A stretch of 42,780 bases of DNA from Microcaldota archaeon (GTDB lineage: Archaea > Micrarchaeota > Micrarchaeia > Micrarchaeales > Micrarchaeaceae), in assembly GCA_021827995.1 (NCBI GenBank), contig JAKATK010000005.1, positions 1 through 42,780 of the forward strand, read 5' to 3'. A model generated the notes under the pieces. It was not told the DNA's origin and made no database searches. It saw only the letters and a list, made by a program, of their open reading frames with translations. Numbering within the stretch: the stretch's first letter is position 1; every line of letters starts with the position of its first letter. The position numbers and the translations under genes are program-made. Shown piece after piece: positions 16,181 to 23,327 of the stretch.

Positions 16181-17239
16181 ATGACTGCGCGTGGTCGTAT
16201 GGCTTATCTCACGCTCATTGTGCCGTCCGCGATAGCGTTCGTCTTCGTACTCATCGGCGCGTGGTTCCTCAGCAGCTACATGCGCGAGTCTGGTATAGTG
16301 GCCAGGGACCACAACAAGCCGAATAAACCAACGCTGCCGAGCAGCGTAGGCCTAGCGGTCTCTGTCGCGTTCACCATAGGCGTGCTCACATACGCCTTCG
16401 GCGGCACGGCCAATATATACACGCCTGTAGCGCCGCTAGACGACCTGTTCGCCGTGGTCCTCTCGGTGATCCTCATCTCGCTCGTGGGCCTGCTAGACGA
16501 CCTGAACGTCAAGTCCACTATGGTCAAGTCGACGGACATGATGGACGTCAGGAAGGGGCTCAAGCAGTGGCACAAGCCCATCATGACCCTGCTGGGCGCA
16601 GTGCCGCTGATGGCCATACTGAACAGCTCCGGCATAGACACAGTCAAGCTGCCCTTCATAGGCTTTGTTAACTTCGGCCTGGTATACCCTCTTGTGCTAA
16701 TACCGCTTGCGGTGGTTTTCGCTGCGAACTCGTTCAACCTTCTGGGGGGGTTCGACGGCATCGCGACTGGCACCGGCCTCTTCGCCAGCCTCGGTCTGCT
16801 CGCATACGCGCTCATATTCGGCAGCTACATCGGCGCGCTGCTCGCCAGCATACTCGCTGCGACACTGTTCGGCTTCCTCTTCTTCAACGTGTATCCGGCG
16901 AGGGTCATACCAGGGGACAGCTTCACATACGGCGTCGGTACCGCGCTGCTGATGATAATGGTTCTCGGCAACATGGAGGCCTTCGGCATTCTCGTATTCA
17001 TGCCTTGGATTGTGGAGTTCTTCCTGCACGCGAGGAGGAAGTTCAGGGTCACTGACTTGGGCAGGCCGAGGAGCAACGGCACGATGGAGCCGCCATACGG
17101 CAAGAAGATCTACAGCTGGACCCACCTGATAATGAACATTAAGCGCTGCAGGGAATGGGAGGTCTCGCTGTACATGTGGTTGATAGAGATAGCATTCATC
17201 GCGCTCGGCTTCGCGCTGAAGCTTTCTGGTGTCTTCTAG
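16181..17239 (+). CDS. Polyprenyl-phosphate GlcNAc-1-phosphate transferase (GPT/MraY/WecA family)
   Basis: A 352-residue protein with about ten TM helices. Family motifs appear in order: NKPNKPTLPSSVGL (residues 45-58), acidic LVGLLDDLNVKS with D106-D107, the catalytic cytoplasmic motif NSFNLLGGFDG (183-193), PGDSFTYGVG, and a basic loop ending in HARRKF. It transfers a sugar-1-phosphate from a UDP-sugar onto a polyprenyl phosphate, the first committed step of N-glycan assembly in archaea and eukaryotes. Lack of a peptidoglycan gene set favours a GPT/AglH-like role (inference). ATG 16199 is a likely alternative start from the TATA position. The stop overlaps the convergent histone-like gene by 4 bp. 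Confidence 0.9.
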   Translation: MTARGRMAYLTLIVPSAIAFVFVLIGAWFLSSYMRESGIVARDHNKPNKPTLPSSVGLAVSVAFTIGVLTYAFGGTANIYTPVAPLDDLFAVVLSVILISLVGLLDDLNVKSTMVKSTDMMDVRKGLKQWHKPIMTLLGAVPLMAILNSSGIDTVKLPFIGFVNFGLVYPLVLIPLAVVFAANSFNLLGGFDGIATGTGLFASLGLLAYALIFGSYIGALLASILAATLFGFLFFNVYPARVIPGDSFTYGVGTALLMIMVLGNMEAFGILVFMPWIVEFFLHARRKFRVTDLGRPRSNGTMEPPYGKKIYSWTHLIMNIKRCREWEVSLYMWLIEIAFIALGFALKLSGVF

Positions 17240-17553
17240 GCTTGGCGTGCCCTTATGACTGCGCGCTGTTGCTTCCTCTTTGCGCGGCGCTTCTGCGGTA
17301 CGTAGATGCCCTTGGGCCCGGAAGACTTCGCGAGCTCTATATCCGACAGCTTTATCAGGCTGCTCCTGCCGGCATACCTGGCGTACATCGACGCGTCGCT
17401 CAGCATGCCGTTGACGCAGTCCTCGAGCTCCTTCTCCAGGCTTCGGACCGCCTTCTCGTTCACCCTCTCGGCACCGGCCTCCTTTAGGAACTGCTCCACG
17501 TCGTATAGGCTGAAACCGCGTCGCCTGCTCAACAAAACACCCGGCCCAAGCAC
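17236..17553 (-). CDS. Histone-fold protein with basic C-terminal tail
   Basis: Residues about 14-76 match the archaeal histone/CBF-NFYB fold: FSLYDVEQFLKEAGAERVNE (alpha1 and loop), a long amphipathic alpha2, then YAGRSSLIKLSDIELA (loop 2 and alpha3) with the conserved Arg and Asp. Unlike usual 65-70-residue archaeal histones it is extended at both ends: an N-terminal segment with an Arg triplet and a 29-residue C-terminal tail with ten Lys/Arg. The GR-to-D spacing is one residue longer than in HMf-type histones. GTG 17553 is the listed start; a TTTTAAAA box at 17570-17577 predicts transcription near 17547, so one of two TTG codons at 17535-17530 may be the true start. It could be a chromatin protein or a histone-fold transcription factor. 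Confidence 0.78.
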   Translation of the reverse strand: MLGPGVLLSRRRGFSLYDVEQFLKEAGAERVNEKAVRSLEKELEDCVNGMLSDASMYARYAGRSSLIKLSDIELAKSSGPKGIYVPQKRRAKRKQQRAVIRARQA

Positions 17554-17617
17554 TCTTTAGCGGAAAGCATTTTAAAATGGATTGTGAGTTTTGGATATTC
17601 TTTTACACAGGGACTGC

Positions 17618-18847
17618 TCACTTAGACAGCCACTCCATTTCCTTGCCAGAGAGCCCGTACGCTGACTCCAGGAAGGCGTCAACCTGCTCGTCTCCGCACT
17701 TCTTGCGCGCCTCGCTTATCATCAGCCTAATCAGCGCCATGCCGTCCCTCCTTATGTCTGCCCTGCTCGAGTGCATGATGCGCTGCAGTTTCGTGGCCAC
17801 CTGCGTCTCCATGCCGCGGCGCTCCTTCGATGCCGACAGCTCCTTCACGATTCTCGGGAACGCGTACCTGGCCGAGAAGTCTGGGAAGTGCGTCTTAGCT
17901 AGGGCAACGCCGCTGGACATGAAGAGGTTCGCGTAGCGCCAATAGGTGTAGTTCTGCGTCATCGAGGCCCTGGCCAGGAACAGTGTCGACGTGCTAAGCG
18001 CGGCCAGAGCCGCGTTAAGGTCCGCCATATCCATGTAGCGCTTTGGTATGCTCTCCTCGAGCCAGTTCACCATCATGCCGGGATCTATCTCGTCGGCTAT
18101 CGCGTTCCGCGCCCTCTGCGATGCGGCTATAGTGTGCGACCTGAATATGGCGTCAAGTGTAGAGAATATCTCCTGATCGCGGTCGCGCACGCCTATGGTG
18201 TCTATCGACGCGTCTCCGCCATGAGCCATGGCCATCGCATCCAGCAGCGCGCTCCTGACATCGCCGGCAGAGCCGTTCGCCACAGTGCTTACTGTGTCTT
18301 TGCTCAGGCCAAGATGCTCCCTCTCGGACAGGCGCGAGATTGCTATGGCTATCTTGTCTGCTGGCACCTTGTCGAACCTGACATCGTCGGTGAGGCCCCT
18401 GAGGAAGGATATGCGCCTGTCCCACTTGTCGTTGGCTATGAATATTATAGGGTTCTTCGAGCCGCGCACTAGCGACGATATAGCTGCGCCGGCGTCCTTG
18501 TCGAATTTCGGCGCCAGCTCGTCTATCTCGTCGAGCACTATCAGATTACGTTGGCCCATTAGGTTCCTCGAACCGGATGCTGCCGCCAGCCTGCTGCTTA
18601 TCGCAGCACCGTCCCTGTAGTCGCTAGCATCGAGCTCAACCGCGTTCCAGTCGTTCTCCGTCGCTAGGGCCTTCACGCTCGCGGTCTTGCCAGTGCCTGG
18701 TGGCCCATAAACTAGAAGCGGCTTCCTCTTTATCCCGTGGTTGACGTCCTTGGCGAACTTCCTGAGATCGGCCACTGCGCGGTCGTTGCCCACTATGTCG
18801 TCGAGCGTACCCGGTTGGAGCTGGTACGCGGAGTATCGCTGGGCCAT
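17618..18847 (-). CDS. rfcL: Replication factor C large subunit (clamp loader ATPase)
   Basis: The frame opens at 18907, but TTTTAAT at 18888-18894 predicts transcription near 18864 and a GGTGAG-type site precedes ATG 18847, which starts the family N-terminus MAQRYSAYQLQPGTLDDIVGN. Walker A is YGPPGTGKT (residues 47-55) and Walker B is LIVLDEIDEL; a sensor-1-like IFIANDKWD and GSAGDVRSALLDA (sensor-2 region) follow. It loads the PCNA clamp with RFC small subunits. At 409 residues it is shorter than typical archaeal RFC-L (often about 480-500), and no C-terminal PIP box (Q-x-x-hydrophobic-x-x-aromatic) is visible. Confidence 0.93.
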   Translation of the reverse strand: MAQRYSAYQLQPGTLDDIVGNDRAVADLRKFAKDVNHGIKRKPLLVYGPPGTGKTASVKALATENDWNAVELDASDYRDGAAISSRLAAASGSRNLMGQRNLIVLDEIDELAPKFDKDAGAAISSLVRGSKNPIIFIANDKWDRRISFLRGLTDDVRFDKVPADKIAIAISRLSEREHLGLSKDTVSTVANGSAGDVRSALLDAMAMAHGGDASIDTIGVRDRDQEIFSTLDAIFRSHTIAASQRARNAIADEIDPGMMVNWLEESIPKRYMDMADLNAALAALSTSTLFLARASMTQNYTYWRYANLFMSSGVALAKTHFPDFSARYAFPRIVKELSASKERRGMETQVATKLQRIMHSSRADIRRDGMALIRLMISEARKKCGDEQVDAFLESAYGLSGKEMEWLSK

Positions 18848-18937
18848 GCTGTGCTCACCGGTTCTTTCTGAGCATCTCAGCACAGCATTAAAAGCCTTGC
18901 CAGCCACGCCAAGCGCGTGCGCTACGGGGTGAAAAGC

Positions 18938-18959
18938 GCGGCGCGCCAGGGCGCGCCGC
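18938..18959 (-). terminator. Strong GC hairpin with T run after the thermosome gene
   Basis: GCGGCGCGCC (18938-18947) and GGCGCGCCGC (18950-18959) are perfect inverted repeats separated by two bases. On the minus strand the hairpin is followed by CTTTTC (18936-18931). It starts 26 bp after the thermosome stop codon and resembles a bacterial intrinsic terminator. Confidence 0.6.
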
Positions 18960-18985
18960 TAATCTGGGCTTGCTCCGTATGCGCT

Positions 18986-20638
18986 TTACTCCATCTCGCC
19001 GCCCATGCCGCCGCCCATGCCGCCAGGCGGGCCGGCCGGCGCCTTGCTCTTCGAGCTTATCATGTCGTCTATCCTGAGGATTATCTCGGCTGCCTCGCTA
19101 GCGCTCAGAAGCGCCTGCTGCTTCACCAGCATAGGCTCGTACACGCCCAGCCTGGCCATGTCGCCTATGGCGTTCTTCATTATGTCGACGCCGTAGACGT
19201 CGCCGCCCTGGCCCTTGTGCTTGCTCCTGAGCTGGACCAGCGTGTCTATCGCGTCCATGCCAGCGCTCTCGGATAGGGTCTTCGGTATGACCTCGCACGC
19301 GTCTGCGAACTTCTGTATAGCGAGCTGCTCCCTGCCGCCGACGTCGCCTGCGTAAGCCCGCAGCCCGTCGGATATGTCGACCTCGATGCTGCCGCCGCCT
19401 ATGACGTACTTGCCGTCCTCGATGACGCTGGATATGGCGCCGATGACGTCGTTGAGGGCCCTCTCGAGCTCGTCGAGCACCTGCGTAGAGCCAGCCCTCA
19501 GGAAGAGGGTCACGCTCTTGGGGTCCTTGCACTTCTCCACGAAGACCATCTGCTCGCCGCTTATCTTGCGCTCCTCGACCATGCCGGCGAAGCCCATGTC
19601 CTGCGCGCCCAGGTCATCCAGGCTGGTAACTATCCTAGCACCGGTCGCGCGCGAGAGCTTCTCTATGTCGCTCTTCTTGACACGCCTGACGGCCATTATG
19701 CCCTCCTTTGCAAGGTAGTGCTGGGCCACGTCGTCTATGCCCTTCTGGGTGAAGAGCGCGTTTGCACCGCTCTTCTTTATCTTTGCTACCATGTCCTTGA
19801 GGATGACCTCCTCCTGGTGCAGGAACGCCTGCATCTGCTCCGGAGATGTTATCTCTATCCTCGCGTCGGTCTCGGTCTTCTCTATCTCGAGCGCGACGTC
19901 CAGCAGCGCTATCTTCGCGTTCGGCAGCGACTTCGGCATGCCTGGGTGCGACACCTCCTTGTCCACGAGCACGCCGTTGATGAGCTGCGTGTCGTCTATG
20001 CTGCCGCCGACCTTCTTCTCTATCTTGACGAAGTCGTGGTCTATCGTGAACTTATCGCCGTTCTTCTCCATGACCTGCTTGAGCGCCTTTATCACCAGCT
20101 TCGTGAGCTTCGCCTTTGTGTCGTCGTTGCCTATGTTCTTCGAGCCCATCGAGACAAGCGCTATCTTCTGCAGTGTGGCCTCGTCCTCTGGTGACAGCTT
20201 CCTCGCCTTCTGTTGCAGAAGGCTGGTGGCCTTCTCAGCTGCCATCTTGTAGCCCTTGACTATCGTCGTGGCGTGTATGCCCTGCTCGAGCAGGTCGCCC
20301 GCACCCTTCAGCAGCTCGCCGGCCAGTATCACTACGCTCGTCGTGCCGTCGCCAACCTCCTTGTCCTGCGTCTTCGCGATGTCGACCATTATCTTGGCTA
20401 TCGGGTGCTCGACGTTCATCTCGTCCAGTATGGTCGCGCCGTCATTCGTTATGACGACGTCTCCGAGCTCGCTGACGAGCATCTTGTCCATGCCCTTGGG
20501 GCCTAGCGTCGTCTTGACCGCGCTGGCGACAGCGACGGCCACTGCGATGTTGGTCCTCTGGGCATCCCTTCCCAGCACTCTTGAGGCTCCCTCTGGGAGC
20601 AGCAAAACCTGTTGTCCATTTAGTTGGTTTTCGGCCAT
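18986..20638 (-). CDS. thsA: Thermosome subunit (group II chaperonin)
   Basis: A 550-residue subunit of normal length. Signature motifs: [13 protein letters not shown] (residues 43-55), [10 protein letters not shown], the catalytic nucleotide-binding [15 protein letters not shown], and a Gly/Met-rich C-terminus ([15 protein letters not shown]) that lines the folding chamber. It forms the two-ring ATP-driven chaperonin with a built-in lid. Only one subunit gene is in the window. TTATAAT at 20709-20715 predicts transcription near 20685, and a GAGGT sequence lies just before the ATG. A second TATA-like element at about 20783-20793 is a possible alternative. Confidence 0.97.
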   Translation of the reverse strand: MAENQLNGQQVLLLPEGASRVLGRDAQRTNIAVAVAVASAVKTTLGPKGMDKMLVSELGDVVITNDGATILDEMNVEHPIAKIMVDIAKTQDKEVGDGTTSVVILAGELLKGAGDLLEQGIHATTIVKGYKMAAEKATSLLQQKARKLSPEDEATLQKIALVSMGSKNIGNDDTKAKLTKLVIKALKQVMEKNGDKFTIDHDFVKIEKKVGGSIDDTQLINGVLVDKEVSHPGMPKSLPNAKIALLDVALEIEKTETDARIEITSPEQMQAFLHQEEVILKDMVAKIKKSGANALFTQKGIDDVAQHYLAKEGIMAVRRVKKSDIEKLSRATGARIVTSLDDLGAQDMGFAGMVEERKISGEQMVFVEKCKDPKSVTLFLRAGSTQVLDELERALNDVIGAISSVIEDGKYVIGGGSIEVDISDGLRAYAGDVGGREQLAIQKFADACEVIPKTLSESAGMDAIDTLVQLRSKHKGQGGDVYGVDIMKNAIGDMARLGVYEPMLVKQQALLSASEAAEIILRIDDMISSKSKAPAGPPGGMGGGMGGEME

Positions 20639-20708
20639 GGAAACTACCTCTTACGAATCTAAGCGTTATCCGGTATCAATACTGCGATTAGACAGCGACG
20701 ACACGCCA

Positions 20709-20716
20709 TTATAACT
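20709..20716 (-). promoter_or_regulatory. Probable thermosome TATA box
   Basis: Minus-strand TTATAAT with predicted start about 20685 and a leader near 45 nt. I see no clear heat-shock operator palindrome around it. Confidence 0.45.
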
Positions 20717-20876
20717 AGGACACCTTCCTCCAGCTTGGTATGAATACTTTATCTGTTTGCACGTATCGCTTAGGGGTGGAAATATTTATATTTTGCTGTG
20801 CTGCATCGTTTGGGTTTCATCTTTGGGCTGGTACCCGGCTACGCGTTTGGGCTGACGGCGCATTGTGTGGTAGATG

Positions 20877-21506
20877 CTATACCAGGTCGAGGTACATCTT
20901 GTCGTTGAACTCGTACGCAGAGGCCTCATCGCCGACGAGGAAGCTCTTCCTGAGCCCCTCAACGCTGTCGAATGCGCTCATACCGACGGCGAAGTCGTAT
21001 GAGTGGGTCCTGCCCTGGAACTCGCAGTAGACCATGGTACGCTGCAACCCTGCGCGCGTGCACGTCAGCACCTTGCACGACGGGTTGCCCAGGCCTATGA
21101 GCAGGCTGCAGAGAAGGATGCTCTTGTCCATCAGGTCGCCTATCATGAAGGTCAGCGTGTCCTCTGGGGTCAGCCAGAACTGCAGCGGCAACACGGCGTC
21201 CTCTATCCTGTCCCTGACGAACGAGAAGGCCATGACGCTGGCCTCGTAGAAGTGCTGGTCGTAGCTATATGAGCCTAGCGCGGCCTTGATCTCTTCGATT
21301 CTCTTTACAACCATTGGGCCCTTGGGCATGACCAGTATAGGCAGCTCGGCTACGCTTATGCGCTCCTTCTCTTCTATGTGGTCCTTGTACCTGGATATTA
21401 TCGCCAGGTAGACCTTGTTCAGCTTGGCTAGCCTCTCGTACTCCTTCTGGTCGGTGGCCGCTTCTCCGGCATCGGCCGGCCGCCCGTGACCTGGATCATC
21501 AGGCAT
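20877..21506 (-). CDS. Transglutaminase-like-fold protein lacking the catalytic Cys
   Basis: The frame opens at 21599 within the opposite-strand polX gene, but ATG 21506 (MPDDPGHGRPADAG) fits a minus-strand TTTTATC element at 21530-21536 that predicts a leaderless start. The 209-residue product has helical N-terminal parts, then FWLTPEDTLTFMIGDLMDKS, ILLCSLLIGLGNPSCKVLTC and strands ending in THSYDFAVGM. This layout matches transglutaminase-like proteins, in which the motif is GDCxD followed by ILLxSLLRxLG, but the Cys position here is Leu-Met, so protease or transferase activity is unlikely. The assignment is by motif pattern only. It is divergent from polX, 49 bp apart. Confidence 0.55.
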   Translation of the reverse strand: MPDDPGHGRPADAGEAATDQKEYERLAKLNKVYLAIISRYKDHIEEKERISVAELPILVMPKGPMVVKRIEEIKAALGSYSYDQHFYEASVMAFSFVRDRIEDAVLPLQFWLTPEDTLTFMIGDLMDKSILLCSLLIGLGNPSCKVLTCTRAGLQRTMVYCEFQGRTHSYDFAVGMSAFDSVEGLRKSFLVGDEASAYEFNDKMYLDLV

Positions 21507-21555
21507 ATATAAATATAGCAGCGCAAGGGATAAAACCCTGCGGAGCGGTGGCTCT

Positions 21556-23295
21556 ATGAGCAACAAGGAGCTTGCGGAGCTTCTAGAGGAGATCGCCAAA
21601 AGACTGAGCGTGGAGGATACACCGAACTCCAGGTTCGAGGTGCGGGCCTACGAGAAGGCGGCCGCGACGATAGGCGCCTTGGCTGAGCCTGTCGAGGATG
21701 TCTATGCCAAGGGCGGCAAGGAGGCGCTCATGAAGCTGCCGGGCATAGGCAAGGGCCTAGCCGAGAAGATAGGCGAGTACATAAATGAAGGCAGCATAGC
21801 GAAGCTCGAGGAGCTGAGGAAGCGCTACCCCATAGACATGAACGCGCTCACCAGGATAGAGGGGCTCGGCCCCAAGACCGCTGTGGAACTCTACAAGAAG
21901 CTCGGCGTCAAGAACGTCGATGATCTCAAGCGCGCACTTGAGCAGCACAGTGTGCGCGAGCTGCCAGGCTTCGGAGAGAGGAGTGAGGAGTCGATGCTCA
22001 AGGGGCTCCAAGTTATTGAGTCGAGCGGCGGCAGGCTGCTCCTTGGGGACGCGCTGCCTGAAGCTGAGCGCATAGTTGCACTGCTTATCAAGAGCGGTCT
22101 AGTGGAAAGAGCCGTCGTGGCAGGCTCTACAAGGAGGATGCGTGAGACCGTGGGCGATCTTGATGTACTGGCAACGTCCAAGCAGGCTGAAAAGGTCATG
22201 GACCTCTTCGCAAGCATTGACCAGGTCGATAGGGTAATAGTAAAGGGACCCACGAAGACGACGGTGTGGCTGAAGCTTGGAGTGAGCTGCGACCTCAGGG
22301 TCATAGAGCCGGACAGTTTCGGTGCCGCACTGCAGTACTTCACAGGCAGCAAGGCTCATAACATACAGGTCAGGACCATAGCGGTCAAGAAAGGCTACAG
22401 GCTGAACGAGTACGGTCTGTTCGATAGGTCTGGGAAGCTCATGTCGAGCAAGACCGAAGAGGATGTTTACGCCAAGCTCGGCATGCAGTACGTGCCGCCG
22501 GAGATGCGCGAGGCCAGGGGCGAGGTCGAGCTGGCACAGAAGGGCATGATACCGGAGCTCGTCGAGCTAAGCGATATAAAGGGCGACCTGCACACCCATA
22601 CAAAGGAAACGGACGGCGTGAACACTCTGGAGGAGATGGCGCAGGCGGCCATAGATACCGGATACAGCTACATGGCCGTGACCAACCACACGAAGAGCCT
22701 GAAGGTTGCGAGAGGCATGAACGAGAAACAGTTCCGAGAGTTCTTCGCCAGGATGGACGATCTATCGAAGAAGCTGGGCGATAGGATAGAGCTGTTGAAG
22801 GGCGCAGAGGTGGACATACTAAGGGACGGCACCTTAGACTTGGACGAGAAGACACTTAGGGGCATGGACTGCGTGGTCGCGTCAGTGCACTCGGCACTGA
22901 AGATCAACGGGAAGGAGATGACCGAGCGGATCGTAAAGGCCTTGGACAGCGGCCTGGTGCACATACTGGGCCACCCGACCGGCAGGGTGGTCAACGGACG
23001 CGAGGCGTATAGCGTTGACCTAGATAAGGTCGCTGAGGCTGCCGAACGCGACGGCGTAGCACTCGAAATAAACGCGTTCCCGAGCAGGCTGGACCTCAAC
23101 GACCAGAACATAATGCGCGTATCGTCGTACAAGATAAACTTCGCGATAGACACTGACTCGCACAACACCTCGCACATGGCTTTCATGCGCTACGGCGTTG
23201 GCATGGCTAGGCGCGGCTGGCTCACAAATGGGCGCATACTCAACACGAGGGGCGCAAAGGAGTTGAGGAAGGCGCTAGAGCGCAACAGGGCGTGA
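21556..23295 (+). CDS. polX: Family X DNA polymerase with PHP domain (PolX)
   Basis: The 579-residue protein has the standard bacterial/archaeal PolX architecture. An N-terminal 8-kDa-like region with helix-hairpin-helix repeats (LPGIGKGLAEKIGEY; IEGLGPKTAVELYKKLG) is followed by the nucleotidyltransferase site with GSTRRMRETVGDLDVL (D201, D203) and a third Asp in SCDLRVI (D246). A C-terminal PHP phosphoesterase domain carries DLHTHTKETDG (from about residue 344), AVTNHT, KGAEVDI, ASVHS, LGHPTGR and DTDSHNTSH. It fills short gaps in base excision repair, with 3'-5' exonuclease from PHP. TATATAAATA at 21505-21514 and GGAG at 21541-21544 support the start. Confidence 0.95.
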   Translation: MSNKELAELLEEIAKRLSVEDTPNSRFEVRAYEKAAATIGALAEPVEDVYAKGGKEALMKLPGIGKGLAEKIGEYINEGSIAKLEELRKRYPIDMNALTRIEGLGPKTAVELYKKLGVKNVDDLKRALEQHSVRELPGFGERSEESMLKGLQVIESSGGRLLLGDALPEAERIVALLIKSGLVERAVVAGSTRRMRETVGDLDVLATSKQAEKVMDLFASIDQVDRVIVKGPTKTTVWLKLGVSCDLRVIEPDSFGAALQYFTGSKAHNIQVRTIAVKKGYRLNEYGLFDRSGKLMSSKTEEDVYAKLGMQYVPPEMREARGEVELAQKGMIPELVELSDIKGDLHTHTKETDGVNTLEEMAQAAIDTGYSYMAVTNHTKSLKVARGMNEKQFREFFARMDDLSKKLGDRIELLKGAEVDILRDGTLDLDEKTLRGMDCVVASVHSALKINGKEMTERIVKALDSGLVHILGHPTGRVVNGREAYSVDLDKVAEAAERDGVALEINAFPSRLDLNDQNIMRVSSYKINFAIDTDSHNTSHMAFMRYGVGMARRGWLTNGRILNTRGAKELRKALERNRA

Positions 23296-23327
23296 GCGGG
23301 GCGCGGTGCCAGAGGAGACCCGACGTA

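Noticed and set aside
20720-20876. Possible small gene or RNA between the thermosome promoter and the transglutaminase-like gene
   Set aside because: Only TATA-like AT-rich sequence is seen at 20783-20795; no ORF or convincing fold follows.
21507-21599. N-terminal extension of the transglutaminase-like gene
   Set aside because: It overlaps polX head-on and both promoters; ATG 21506 fits its TATA element.
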